A stretch of 64,000 nt of DNA, taken from assembly GCA_001442985.1 (NCBI GenBank), contig LDYB01000009.1, forward strand, positions 1-64,000, read 5' to 3'. The notes beneath the pieces were generated by a model. The model was not told the DNA's origin. It did no database searches and was given only the letters and a program-made list of their open reading frames with translations. The translations under genes and the position numbers were made by a program. Below are positions 8,023 through 16,688 of the stretch, one piece after another; position 1 is the first letter of the stretch; every line of letters starts with the position of its first letter. This DNA comes from Armatimonadetes bacterium DC. GTDB lineage: Bacteria; Armatimonadota; Fimbriimonadia; Fimbriimonadales; GBS-DC.

Positions 8023-8953
8023 CCGACTCGTCGCGGTGGATGCGCGAGATAGCTTCGCCCAGCAGCGGCGCCACCGAGAGCTGCACCAGTTTATCGAACC
8101 GCTTGTGCGGCGGCACGGGGATGGTGTCGGTGCAGATGACTTTCTCGATGGGCGATTCCGCCAGACGCTGGGGAGCGTTGCCAGAGAACACGGGGTGCGT
8201 GCAGGCGGCAATCACCCGCTCCGCGCCACGACGCAATAGCGCTTCCGCGCCCTGCACCACCGAGCCGCCTGTGTCGATCATGTCATCAATCATAATCGCG
8301 ATGCGCCCCTGCACATCGCCGATGATTTCCATCACCTCTACCTTGTTCGGCTCGGGGCGGCGCTTGGCAATAATCGCCAGCGGCGCGTCCAGCACCTCTG
8401 CCAGCGCACGGGCGCGCGGCACGCCCGCCACATCGGGCGAGACCACCACGATATTCTGGTCGCGATAGCCCTCTTTGATAAGGTAGTCGGCGATAATCGG
8501 ACCCGCGTAGAGGTGGTCTACCGGGATGTCAAAGAAGCCCTGAATCTGCTCGGCGTGGAGGTCTACGGCAATCACGCGTGTGGCGCCGGCGACGGTGATA
8601 AGGTCTGCCACGAGGCGGGCAGTAATCGGCTCGCGGGGCTTGATTTTCTTATCCTGCCGGGCGTAGCCGTAGTAGGGGATGACCGCTGTGATGCGTCGCG
8701 CCGAGGCGCGTCGGAAAGCGTCCAGCAACACCAGCAGCTCCATCAGGTTGTCGTTGACAGGCGCGCATGTGGGTTGCACCACAAACACATCCATCCCCCG
8801 GGCACTCTCCAGCACCTGCACCCGTACCTCGCCGTCGGAAAAGCGTGTGCAAATCATCTGCCCCAGCGGACGCTTGAGGTATTGCGCAATCCGCTCTGCC
8901 AGCTCGGGGTTGGCATTCCCGCCAAACAACAGAATCTCTTGACCGTTATTCAT
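7994..8953 (-). CDS. prs: Ribose-phosphate pyrophosphokinase
   Basis: It makes PRPP from ribose 5-phosphate and ATP for nucleotide, His and Trp synthesis in the cytosol. The 319-residue length is typical. Visible hallmarks are LFGGNANPELA at the start, FSDGEVRV, DLHAEQIQGFF and the PRPP-binding loop IDDMIDTGGS. Start at 8953 is preceded by AGGAGGG and overlaps the end of glmU by 8 bp; the open frame continues upstream inside glmU without meaning. glmU-prs is a common gene pair. Confidence 0.96.
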   Translation of the reverse strand: MNNGQEILLFGGNANPELAERIAQYLKRPLGQMICTRFSDGEVRVQVLESARGMDVFVVQPTCAPVNDNLMELLVLLDAFRRASARRITAVIPYYGYARQDKKIKPREPITARLVADLITVAGATRVIAVDLHAEQIQGFFDIPVDHLYAGPIIADYLIKEGYRDQNIVVVSPDVAGVPRARALAEVLDAPLAIIAKRRPEPNKVEVMEIIGDVQGRIAIMIDDMIDTGGSVVQGAEALLRRGAERVIAACTHPVFSGNAPQRLAESPIEKVICTDTIPVPPHKRFDKLVQLSVAPLLGEAISRIHRDESVSELFRDYR

Positions 8954-10361
8954 TGGTGGCTCCCTCCTTGCCCTGCGCGTTAATAGATTCGCGTTTTCGG
9001 CGTACCCATCCTTCTCGATTCGTTTGGCGACAGCGGGCGATTGCCAGCGCCTCGGAGGGTACATCGTCGGTGATGGGGCTGGCAGCGGCGATATAGGCGT
9101 CGTCGTGAATCGTAACGGGCGCAATCAGCGTCGCATGCGAGCCAACGAACACCCGGTTGCCAATCACGGTTTGATGTTTGCGCTGACCGTCGTAGTTGCA
9201 GGTAATCGTGCCCGCGCCAATATTGCACTCCTGCCCGACAATCGCGTCGCCCAGATAGGTCAAATGCAACACCTTCGTACCCTCGCCGACCTGTGTGTTT
9301 TTAATTTCCACAAAGTCGCCCACTCTTACACCCTGTTTCAGCACCGTGCCAGGGCGAATGTGCGCGAACGGTCCGACCGAAACGCCCGATTCGATCTGAG
9401 CGCCCACAATGTGCGAGCGGAACAGGTGGCACTCGTCACCCACCTGCGTATCCTGAAGCACGAGGTCGGGTCCAAGCGTGCAACGGCTGCCGATGCGGGT
9501 GGCGCCCTTCAGGTGGGTGTTGGGTTCAATCACAGTATCGTGTCCCACTTCTACGGTTGGCTCGATGTAGGTGGTGGCGGGGTCTACAATCGTCACGCCC
9601 TCCAGCGCGAGGTGTTTGAGGGTTCGCATGCGGAGCGCCTGCGCCGCCTGCGCCAGCTCCCAGCGGTTATTGACACCCATCAGCAGGGCAGGGTCGGGCG
9701 ATTGCCATGTTGCCACCTTGCCACCTGCCTGCGCGATTATGCCAATCACATCGGTGAGGTAGTATTCACCCTGAGCGTTCTGGTTACTCAGGCGCGGGAG
9801 CATTTCGCGCAAAACGGACACCTCAAAGCAGTAAAAAGAGGTGCAGACTTCGCGGATGGCTTTCTGTTCGGGGCTGGCGTCTTTCTCTTCCACGATGCCC
9901 ACCACGCGCCCGTGTCCGTCACGCAGAATGCGCCCGTAGCCGGTGGGGTCTTCCAGCACGGCAGTCGCGAGAGTGGCGTCGGCTTGGGTGTTCTGATGGA
10001 GCGTTAGCATCGCCTGAAAGGCTTCATGGGTTATCAGGGGCGAATCGCCCGGAGCAACCACCACCGTTTGCACTTCTGGTGGCAGTTCAGGGAGCGCCTG
10101 CAGGCAGGCGTGTCCTGTGCCCAGTTGCTCGGCTTGAAGGGCGTAGCGGTAGCGTTCTCCCAGGGCGGCGCGAACCTCTTCCGCGCGATGCCCAATCACC
10201 ACAACGATTGGCTCAATCCCAGCCGTCTCCATCGCCCGCAGCACATGGGCGGTGAGGGGCAATCCCAGCAGGGGCATGAGCGCTTTCGGGGTGTCGGACT
10301 TCATGCGCGTGCCCTTGCCCGCCGCCAGCACAATCCCAGCAATCTTGCGTGACTCTGCCAT
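8946..10361 (-). CDS. glmU: Bifunctional GlmU (uridyltransferase/acetyltransferase)
   Basis: It converts glucosamine 1-phosphate to UDP-GlcNAc, the precursor of peptidoglycan and lipid A. The 471-residue protein has an N-terminal nucleotidyltransferase domain (LAAGKGTRMKSDTPKAL, then GTGHACLQA and GDSPLI) and a C-terminal left-handed beta-helix of hexapeptide repeats with the acetyltransferase signature around NYDGQRKHQT. Family length is normal. The promoter -10 box at 10388-10393 leaves a leader of about 19 nt. It is translationally coupled to prs. Confidence 0.96.
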   Translation of the reverse strand: MAESRKIAGIVLAAGKGTRMKSDTPKALMPLLGLPLTAHVLRAMETAGIEPIVVVIGHRAEEVRAALGERYRYALQAEQLGTGHACLQALPELPPEVQTVVVAPGDSPLITHEAFQAMLTLHQNTQADATLATAVLEDPTGYGRILRDGHGRVVGIVEEKDASPEQKAIREVCTSFYCFEVSVLREMLPRLSNQNAQGEYYLTDVIGIIAQAGGKVATWQSPDPALLMGVNNRWELAQAAQALRMRTLKHLALEGVTIVDPATTYIEPTVEVGHDTVIEPNTHLKGATRIGSRCTLGPDLVLQDTQVGDECHLFRSHIVGAQIESGVSVGPFAHIRPGTVLKQGVRVGDFVEIKNTQVGEGTKVLHLTYLGDAIVGQECNIGAGTITCNYDGQRKHQTVIGNRVFVGSHATLIAPVTIHDDAYIAAASPITDDVPSEALAIARCRQTNREGWVRRKRESINAQGKEGATNE

Positions 10362-10387
10362 CGGTGCGCCTCGCGTGTTGCAGGGAG

Positions 10388-10393
10388 ATTATA
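10388..10393 (-). promoter_or_regulatory. glmU promoter, -10 TATAAT
   Basis: Minus strand reads GCGGGTATAATCTCC, 26 nt before the glmU ATG. It matches the window-wide extended -10 signature; no -35 box is recognisable. Confidence 0.75.
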
Positions 10394-10842
10394 CCCGCTG
10401 GGCAGGGCGTGGCTCGGGCGACAGCTTAGACCGAGACTTTGATGGTGCTGGCTCGCACTGTGGGTTCTGGGACAGGTAATACCAACTGGGCGGTCAGAGT
10501 TCGTGAATTGCCCCCTCCGCAAGGTTCTCAATAGGGTGGTTTTTTTGAGGGGTACCGTTTTATGCGCTCCCGAAGCCTGTTGGGGAACGCCTCCGCCATG
10601 ACGGCTTATAAAACGAAGCCGACCTGCGTCGGCTGATGAAGCCAGCGGAGGCTGGCTTTGTCTATTAGGAACGGCTTCAGCCGTCGGGTTCTCAGAGTAG
10701 CATCGTCTGGGATTCCCGAAGTTTGAAGCGCAGATTGGTATAAGCCTTGCTCGCTGCGAGCCTCAATATAGAGCTGGATGGCTTCCTCCGCGAGGTCACA
10801 CCAGCTTCTTGGTGATGAGGGATAACGAATCTACTGGAGTTC
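10394..10842. other. Intergenic region holding one repeat copy
   Basis: No gene is supported between glmU and the DUF433 gene. The central part (10517-10690) is a member of the dispersed structured repeat; the remaining parts show no feature I recognise. Confidence 0.6.
10517..10690 (-). repeat. Dispersed structured repeat, copy A
   Basis: The core holds three hairpins: GCCGAC/GTCGGC (10618-10633), AGCCAGC/GCTGGCT (10640-10657) and ACGGCT/AGCCGT (10671-10684). The reverse complement aligns with copy B at 49568-49760, including a flanking part here (10522-10556) with a GGTGGTTTTTTT segment that corresponds to the reverse complement of about 49715-49750. Copy B has an extra insertion of roughly 27 nt between its second and third hairpins. 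Confidence 0.8.
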
Positions 10843-11064
10843 GTGGAGATTCGTCCTGAAGTAATGCGAGGCAAGCCTGTTATCAAAGGCACGCGCATTA
10901 CGGTGGAATCGATTCTGGAGCGTCTGCCATCGGGCGAAACGGAGGCGCAGATTCTGCAGGAGAATCCCACCCTGCCTCCAGAAGCTGTTCGCGCCGCAAT
11001 CTTCTACGCTCTGCAGGTTCTTAAAAACGAAGATTTGCTGACGATGCGGCTCCCTGAGAAATGA
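10843..11064 (+). CDS. DUF433 (VapB-like) antitoxin-type protein, orphan
   Basis: The 73-residue protein shows the DUF433 core: EIRPEVMRGKPVIKGTRITV, then ILERLPSG and a winged-helix end. DUF433 genes usually encode DNA-binding antitoxins paired with a DUF5615 PIN-like toxin. The annotated start is GTG at 10843. In-frame codons before it (from ATA at 10822) read T-N-L-L-E-F, which looks like the normal family N-terminus, so the original ATG may have mutated to ATA, or a non-canonical start is used. No toxin gene follows (see the remnant at 11061). Confidence 0.75.
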   Translation: MEIRPEVMRGKPVIKGTRITVESILERLPSGETEAQILQENPTLPPEAVRAAIFYALQVLKNEDLLTMRLPEK

Positions 11065-11180
11065 GACTGCTTGCAGCGGTCGGGTTACTTTACGGTTATT
11101 ACACCTCGCGGAATTCGCTCTGCGCTTCTCCGAAGAGCGTCGCTGATGAGTCCGCCATCGGGTACAATCTAATTCTGTAG
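11061..11180 (+). pseudogene. Possible remnant of a DUF5615-type toxin start
   Basis: A 39-codon frame begins at an ATG overlapping the DUF433 stop (ATGA), exactly where the partner toxin normally starts, and opens with MRLLA, like DUF5615 proteins. The rest has no family features and ends at 11180 in the next promoter. It may be a decayed toxin gene or chance. Confidence 0.3.
11163..11168 (+). promoter_or_regulatory. Promoter of the DUF177-rpmF-plsX unit, -10 TACAAT
   Basis: Sequence reads CGGGTACAATCTA, matching the extended -10 signature, 36 nt before the ATG at 11205. Confidence 0.65.
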
Positions 11181-11194
11181 CCCTCTGGCTACAG
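11175..11194 (+). promoter_or_regulatory. 5'-leader hairpin before the DUF177 gene
   Basis: A perfect 8-bp stem (CTGTAGCC with GGCTACAG, 4-nt loop) lies at the expected transcript start and ends just before the GGGGGAG ribosome site. It may stabilise the mRNA or control translation of the operon. Confidence 0.5.
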
Positions 11195-11204
11195 GGGGAG
11201 CGCA

Positions 11205-11744
11205 ATGAGAGCCTATAGACTGGATTTGAACGATGTCGTCCAGCATCCTGGACGACGGGTCGAGTACCCGATCGAGGTGTGGTTAGAGCGGGAAGAAGCT
11301 CCCCCGCAGTCGGAACCGATTCGAGGCACGCTGGTCGCCGAGAGCGGCGGTCGTATCCTGCGTCTATCCGGCACGTTTCATACGGTTGTCTGGCTGGAGT
11401 GCGGTCGCTGTCTGGAGTATTACCAGCTGCCCGTCGATTTCGAAATCCACGAGGAGTTCCCCCTCGTGGGCACGCCTGCGGGGTTGAACCCGCAGGGGTT
11501 TGCGACCGTAGAAGATCGGGACTCGTTCCCCGTGTTTGAGGGAAACTGGCTGAATGCAGACGAGTTGCTGCGGCAATATCTGATTCTGCAGCTGCCGATT
11601 GCGCCCGTCTGCCGCCCGGACTGCAAGGGTCTCTGCCCCGTCTGCGGGCAGAACCGCAACGAGCGTGAGTGCAGTTGCCCAGAGCGTAAGGGGCATCCTG
11701 CGTTCGAGGCGCTGGCTCGCGCATGGTACGGCGAAGAAGACTAA
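11205..11744 (+). CDS. yceD: DUF177/YceD family protein
   Basis: The 179-residue protein matches the YceD family encoded directly upstream of rpmF in many bacteria; the family is linked to 23S rRNA/large-subunit maturation. The C-terminal part carries a Cys cluster (CRPDC, GLCPVCG, ECSC; about residues 132-155), the typical zinc-binding signature. It precedes rpmF by 15 nt with AAGGAGG between them. Confidence 0.88.
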   Translation: MRAYRLDLNDVVQHPGRRVEYPIEVWLEREEAPPQSEPIRGTLVAESGGRILRLSGTFHTVVWLECGRCLEYYQLPVDFEIHEEFPLVGTPAGLNPQGFATVEDRDSFPVFEGNWLNADELLRQYLILQLPIAPVCRPDCKGLCPVCGQNRNERECSCPERKGHPAFEALARAWYGEED

Positions 11745-11759
11745 CAAGGAGGGAAACCG

Positions 11760-11957
11760 ATGGCTAATCCGAAGCGACGACACTCGCATGCGCGGGGTGC
11801 GAAGCGACGCACCCATTACAAATTGGAAGTGCCCGGCTTGAGCCGCTGCAAGCACTGCGGGGCGACGATTTTGCCCCATCGCGCCTGCCCGGTTTGCGGC
11901 TACTATCGTGGGCGCAAGTACGAGAACGCCCTGGTTACGGCTGAGAACGAGTCGTAA
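11760..11957 (+). CDS. rpmF: 50S ribosomal protein L32
   Basis: The 65-residue basic protein starts MANPKRRHSHARGAKRR, and has two CxxC pairs (CKHC, CPVC) forming the zinc ribbon of the C+ form of L32. Strong ribosome site AAGGAGG. It is followed by plsX after 3 nt, a widespread gene order. Confidence 0.96.
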   Translation: MANPKRRHSHARGAKRRTHYKLEVPGLSRCKHCGATILPHRACPVCGYYRGRKYENALVTAENES

Positions 11958-11960
11958 GCG

Positions 11961-12968
11961 ATGCGTATCGCCGTCGACGCGATGGGGGGCGACTACGCCC
12001 CTCAGGAGATTGTTGCGGGCGCCTACGAATCGGCGCGACAGGTGAGCTTCGAAATTGTGCTGGTGGGCGACACCGAGCAAATCGAAGCACACCTGCCCAA
12101 GCGGGGGCGCCCCTCCAATTTGCACATTCACCACGCCTCGCAGGTCATCACGATGGAGGATTCTCCCGTGATGGCAATCCGGCGCAAGCGCGACTCCTCG
12201 CTGGTGGTCGCTGCCAAACTGGTCAAAGAGGGCAAGGCGGATGCGCTCGTCTCGATGGGCAACACGGGCGCGGTGGGGGTCGTGGCGAAACTGCTTTGGG
12301 GCAGCCTGCCCTATGTGGACCGCCCCGCAATCGCCACCGTACTGCCCACCTACACAGGGCGCTGTGTGCTGCTGGATAGCGGCGCGACCGTCGACTGCTC
12401 CCCCCGCCAGCTGCTGGACTTCGCGCTGATGGGGCAAATCTACGCCGCACAGGTGCTGGAAATCCCCAACCCGCGCGTGGGACTGCTCAACATCGGCGAG
12501 GAAGCCACCAAGGGCAATAGCGTCACCAAAGAAGCCTACCAGCTGCTGATGACCCACCTGAAAGACGATTTTGTGGGCAATGTGGAGGGCAAAACCTTTT
12601 TTGAGGGCGTCGCCGATGTGGTGGTGTGCGATGGGTTCGTGGGGAATGTGTTCCTCAAAACGGGCGAGGGCGTGGCGGAAACGGTGCTGAAGATTATCAA
12701 AGAGGAGTTGACACGCAACCGCCTGAATATGATTCCGCTGGCGCTGTTGAAGCCCGCTTTTGAGCGCATTAAGCGTCGGCTGGACTATCGGGAGTATGGC
12801 GGCGCGCCGCTCTTGGGCGTGGACGGCGTGTGCATTATTGGGCATGGGCGCTCCGACCGCTACGCGGTGCGTCAGGCGATTTCGGTGGCGGCCCAGGCAG
12901 TCGCCAATCGGCTCGTGCCCACCCTGCGCCACGCACTGAGCCTACTGCACGAAAGCAAGGAGGGCTGA
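11961..12968 (+). CDS. plsX: Phosphate acyltransferase PlsX
   Basis: It forms acyl-phosphate from acyl-ACP for phospholipid synthesis; a peripheral membrane enzyme. The 335-residue protein opens with IAVDAMGGDYAP and contains SMGNTGA and the glycine-rich GEEATKGN and GFVGNVFLK segments of the family. Its stop overlaps the next start by one base (TGATG). No fabD/fabH follows, unlike many genomes. Confidence 0.95.
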   Translation: MRIAVDAMGGDYAPQEIVAGAYESARQVSFEIVLVGDTEQIEAHLPKRGRPSNLHIHHASQVITMEDSPVMAIRRKRDSSLVVAAKLVKEGKADALVSMGNTGAVGVVAKLLWGSLPYVDRPAIATVLPTYTGRCVLLDSGATVDCSPRQLLDFALMGQIYAAQVLEIPNPRVGLLNIGEEATKGNSVTKEAYQLLMTHLKDDFVGNVEGKTFFEGVADVVVCDGFVGNVFLKTGEGVAETVLKIIKEELTRNRLNMIPLALLKPAFERIKRRLDYREYGGAPLLGVDGVCIIGHGRSDRYAVRQAISVAAQAVANRLVPTLRHALSLLHESKEG

Positions 12969-13744
12969 TGGCGCTCACCGTCACCGTGCTGGGGTGCGGC
13001 ACTTCGATGGGCGTGCCGATGATCGGCTGCCGCTGTGCCGTCTGTACCTCCCGCGATCCCCGCAACCACCGCACCCGCCCTGCTGTCCACCTGCGCACCG
13101 AAACGACCGCTCTGCTGATTGATGCCCCGCCCGAACTGCGCCTGCAACTCATCCGCTCCCAGCTGGATACTCATCTGGACGCCGTGCTGATTACCCACAC
13201 CCACGCCGACCACATCATGGGGCTGGACGATGTGCGCGGTTTTACCCTGCGCACGAACCGCCCCATCCCTGTGTATGCCGAAGCGAGCGCGTTAGACGAC
13301 CTCAAGCGCGTCTATCGGTATGTGTTTTTTCCCTATCCCCCGGGCGTCAGCACGCCGCAGATAGAGTTCCGTGAAATCACGGGCGTCTTCACGATTGGCG
13401 ACATTACGGTGGAGCCGTTGCGCGTGTTTCACGGGGAGATGCCAATTCTGGCGTTTCGTGTGGGCAACTTCGCCTATGTGACGGATGTGAGCTACATCCC
13501 GCCCGACACATGGGAGCGCCTGCAGGGGCTGGAACTGCTGATTCTGGACGCCCTGCGCTACCAGCCCCACCCGACGCACTACAATCTGGAGCAGGCGATT
13601 GAAGTCGCCCAGAAGCTCGGCGCCAAGCGTACCCTCTTCACCCACATGACGCACGACTTTGACTACGAGACCGTGAACGCCCAGCTCCCCGACGGAATCG
13701 AGCTGGCATATGACGGGCTGGTGGCGAGGGTGGGAACTGACTAA
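12968..13744 (+). CDS. PhnP-like metallo-beta-lactamase-fold hydrolase
   Basis: The 258-residue protein begins LGCGTSMGVPMIGC and carries the metal-binding HTHADHIMGLDD motif, a later FHGEMP segment, YVTDVSYIP and a C-terminal THMTHD segment. Relatives include PhnP (phosphoribosyl 1,2-cyclic phosphate phosphodiesterase) and lipoate-associated hydrolases; with no phn genes nearby the substrate is unknown. ATG at 12968 overlaps the plsX stop. The last 4 bp overlap the opposite-strand WD40 gene. Confidence 0.85.
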   Translation: MALTVTVLGCGTSMGVPMIGCRCAVCTSRDPRNHRTRPAVHLRTETTALLIDAPPELRLQLIRSQLDTHLDAVLITHTHADHIMGLDDVRGFTLRTNRPIPVYAEASALDDLKRVYRYVFFPYPPGVSTPQIEFREITGVFTIGDITVEPLRVFHGEMPILAFRVGNFAYVTDVSYIPPDTWERLQGLELLILDALRYQPHPTHYNLEQAIEVAQKLGAKRTLFTHMTHDFDYETVNAQLPDGIELAYDGLVARVGTD

Positions 13745-16662
13745 TTGCACCCCGTACCGTACTCAAAAAGAACCCGAATCAGGTCCTGATCGTCCACAAC
13801 CCCATCGAAGGTCACATCGGCATCCAGACCAGCGCCCTGCTGACCGTAGGCTAAAAGCACTGCGAGCAAGTCCTGGTCATCCACGCAGCCGTTGCCATCG
13901 GTATCGGGTAGAATAGTTGCCAGAACCAGGGTGCTGTCGCTTCGCAGATAAGCGAATTGATATTCATCCACAGGTGAGAACTCAAATTCGCGAACCCCTT
14001 CTGAGATTTCCTCCGTGAAGAAGCGAACTCGCTCCCCTGTTGTCAGGCTCCAGATGGTGATTCCCCCGTCTCCCCCAGCCCCGAGCAGGTTCCCACTGCG
14101 CGAGAAGCTTACTGAGGATACATTCGCCTGGACAGCGCCCACCAGCTGACCCGACGCTATGCGCCACAGGCGAACCCGTTCATCTCCTGATGCCGTAGCG
14201 AGCAGCTCCCCGTTCGGCGAAATAGCCGCTGAATAGACCGAGCCGCCATGCGGCAGAAAGTGGCTCACCACACCTTCCGGGAGACGCCACACGACAACAG
14301 TGGTTGGCTGTGAGGCGTCGTTCTGTCGCACACCAGAAACTAACCACCGACCATCAGGCGTAATCCCAATCGCACTGATAGGGAGCTGGTGCCACAGGAG
14401 GGTACGCCTCCATGTACCTGCGCTCGAGGTGTAAGTAAGGCGTATTGCCCCGTTCACGCCTCCCGAGGCAAGCAGCCATTCGGTCGGCTCTGAAAACACA
14501 GGGGAGAAGGTGAGGGTAGTGATCCCGTTGGAGCCGTCGAAGTAAGTGTCATGGAAGCTCCATTCCGCAGTATTCCAGATATCAATTCTGCCTTCCAGCG
14601 TGCTGAGAAACAACCAGTATCCTCGCGGCGAAGTTGCAACGGCAGTGGGTGAACCTCCCACCAGAAGAGTGGTCAAGTGGCTCCCGTCCTGAACACGCCA
14701 CACGCACGCCCAAGGTGGGCTTTGCCAGAACAAACTGAAAGCACCCGAGGCAGCAATCCATTCACCTGCGGGATCGAAGACAAGCGTCCCAGAGCCGATC
14801 TGGGAGTGAATCACGCGGTCTTTGCGCTCTGGCACAGGCGCCAGGAAAGCGGACTGGCTGCCAACGAGGATTTTCTGACCGTCGGCTGTAAAAGCAACGG
14901 CGTTGATACTGCTGGGCAAGGCGTAATTCGCGAAACTCTCCCCTGTGGACAAATCGATTACAGAGACCCCATCCCCCAGACTGAATGCCAGGCGATCCCC
15001 TGACGGGGATAGCACCATGGCGACAGGAATTTGGGCGGTTCCGAGATAAGGCGTCTCGAGACGCTTCCATAAAGTACTCTCTGGTACCCTCCAGATGTAG
15101 ATGAGACCATTTAGCCCTGCAGCGTACAGCCTGGTGCTATCGGCTGCGAAGACGAGCGGGGCGCGTCCCGCAAATGTCGATACAAGTTGCCAGTCGCTTA
15201 CTCGATAGAGGTAGGTACGGCTTTCGGTTGCTATTGCCAGCCATCGACCATCGGGCGAGAACTTCACACTTTGCACCTGCGCCTCCGCGTAGAGCAGGCG
15301 TAGCAGCTGCCATTCGTTTCCAGCGGTTTTGCGCCATACATGCACTGTTCGGTCGGCGCCGCCAGAAGCGAGCATAACCCCATCGGGCGAAAAGTCAAGT
15401 GCCAGAACGACGCTCGTGTGCCCTGCAAGGCTGGCAATAATCTGACCCGCCGCAAGGTCAAAGAGACGCACAGTGTCCCCCGTATTGAAGGCAAGCACGG
15501 TGCTGTCTGGCGAAAAGGTAACGCCTCGCGTAATTCCGCCCAGCTGAAGACGATACCGAGGTACCGTGCTGGTTGCGAGGTAAACATCCACGCCGCTACT
15601 CCCGCCTGCTGCCAGCCACTGCCCGTCGCGCGAGGCGGCAACAGACCAGACGCCCGAGGTGGTTCCAAGCAGTGTCGTGAAGGTGGGTTGGGCGAGGACA
15701 GGTGAAATAGCAATCGCATTGCCCACACGGGAGACCACCTCCCACACGCCTTCCTCTGAAAGGGATCGGCAAAAGCGGGCAAATGCGCCCACGAACTGAT
15801 GGGAAGCCACAGAGGTGTAGGTCTGCCCGAAAACGCGCCAGATACGCAGCTCGGACCGATCGCTACCCTGCAGAATGAGACCCAGAAGACGCCCGTCAGG
15901 GGAATACGACACTTCAACAAAACCGGAAAAAGTTCCCAGCGAAGCTATCTGTTGACCATCCGCGACGCGCCAGACCAGCAGCTGGTTGGAGTGCGAGCGC
16001 AAAACCAGCGCTTGCCCGTCAGGCGAGAACACCAGGTGTGAAAAGGATCTGTCTGTCGTGTTGATGTCACGGATGACAGCCCACTCCGTCAGGCTAAAAA
16101 TCTGTATCACATTCGGACTCGGAGAGTAAGCAAGCTGGGAGCCATCGTAGGAGAAGGCTATAGCGTAGGTGTTCGTCGTCGGCAGCGGCGGCATCTGCAC
16201 CCAGTCTGCCGTGCGCCAGATTCGCACGGAACGACTTGTAGCAATCCCCATCCACCGCCCATCCGCCGAGAAAACGACCTCGCTTCGCGGGGAATCGGTG
16301 CCAGTGTCCAGGCGCCTGATCTCCCCACTCGCTGTATCGATGAGATGCAGTCCGAAGCCCGCCACCGCCAGATAGCGATTGTCAGGGGAAAAGGCAAGCG
16401 ATTCGACATTGAGCTCAGGAACCATAAATGTTCTCACGAGCAATCCGTTCTCGAGGCTCCGAACCCGTACAGTGGTATAGGCGCCTGTAGAGCGGTATTC
16501 GTCAGCGAGTAGCCGCCCATCCCACGAAATCGCGGTAGCGCCCTGAACTTGTCCAGGACGCATCCACAGAATGTGGGGACGACTCTGCGCCCATGCGCCC
16601 CACAACCCGCCCAGCAGAAGACCAAACCCGGCAACCCAGTACCAGAGAGCGCGCCCTCGCAT
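13741..16662 (-). CDS. Exported WD40-repeat protein with dockerin-like C-terminus
   Basis: The 973-residue protein has a signal peptide (first 25 residues, ending GAWAQ). Many WD40-type blades follow through most of the length (repeated FSPDGR, LASGGADRTVHVW and similar), enough for about two propellers. Two Ca-binding EF-loop repeats close it (DTDGNGCVDDQDLLAVLLAYG shortened, and DVTFDGVVDDQDLIRVL), as in dockerin-type modules common on exported Armatimonadota and Planctomycetota proteins. The start ATG at 16662 lies 6 nt after a TATAAT box, so the mRNA is probably leaderless; a GTG five codons upstream would fall inside the promoter. Confidence 0.85.
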   Translation of the reverse strand: MRGRALWYWVAGFGLLLGGLWGAWAQSRPHILWMRPGQVQGATAISWDGRLLADEYRSTGAYTTVRVRSLENGLLVRTFMVPELNVESLAFSPDNRYLAVAGFGLHLIDTASGEIRRLDTGTDSPRSEVVFSADGRWMGIATSRSVRIWRTADWVQMPPLPTTNTYAIAFSYDGSQLAYSPSPNVIQIFSLTEWAVIRDINTTDRSFSHLVFSPDGQALVLRSHSNQLLVWRVADGQQIASLGTFSGFVEVSYSPDGRLLGLILQGSDRSELRIWRVFGQTYTSVASHQFVGAFARFCRSLSEEGVWEVVSRVGNAIAISPVLAQPTFTTLLGTTSGVWSVAASRDGQWLAAGGSSGVDVYLATSTVPRYRLQLGGITRGVTFSPDSTVLAFNTGDTVRLFDLAAGQIIASLAGHTSVVLALDFSPDGVMLASGGADRTVHVWRKTAGNEWQLLRLLYAEAQVQSVKFSPDGRWLAIATESRTYLYRVSDWQLVSTFAGRAPLVFAADSTRLYAAGLNGLIYIWRVPESTLWKRLETPYLGTAQIPVAMVLSPSGDRLAFSLGDGVSVIDLSTGESFANYALPSSINAVAFTADGQKILVGSQSAFLAPVPERKDRVIHSQIGSGTLVFDPAGEWIAASGAFSLFWQSPPWACVWRVQDGSHLTTLLVGGSPTAVATSPRGYWLFLSTLEGRIDIWNTAEWSFHDTYFDGSNGITTLTFSPVFSEPTEWLLASGGVNGAIRLTYTSSAGTWRRTLLWHQLPISAIGITPDGRWLVSGVRQNDASQPTTVVVWRLPEGVVSHFLPHGGSVYSAAISPNGELLATASGDERVRLWRIASGQLVGAVQANVSSVSFSRSGNLLGAGGDGGITIWSLTTGERVRFFTEEISEGVREFEFSPVDEYQFAYLRSDSTLVLATILPDTDGNGCVDDQDLLAVLLAYGQQGAGLDADVTFDGVVDDQDLIRVLFEYGTGCN

Positions 16663-16668
16663 GCTAAA

Positions 16669-16674
16669 ATTATA
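16669..16674 (-). promoter_or_regulatory. Leaderless promoter of the WD40 gene, -10 TATAAT
   Basis: TATAAT is separated by 6 nt from the ATG at 16662. The complementary strand of the same spot reads TATACA toward the gene at 16689, so divergent promoters may overlap here. Confidence 0.7.
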
Positions 16675-16688
16675 CACCAGTCTATGCG

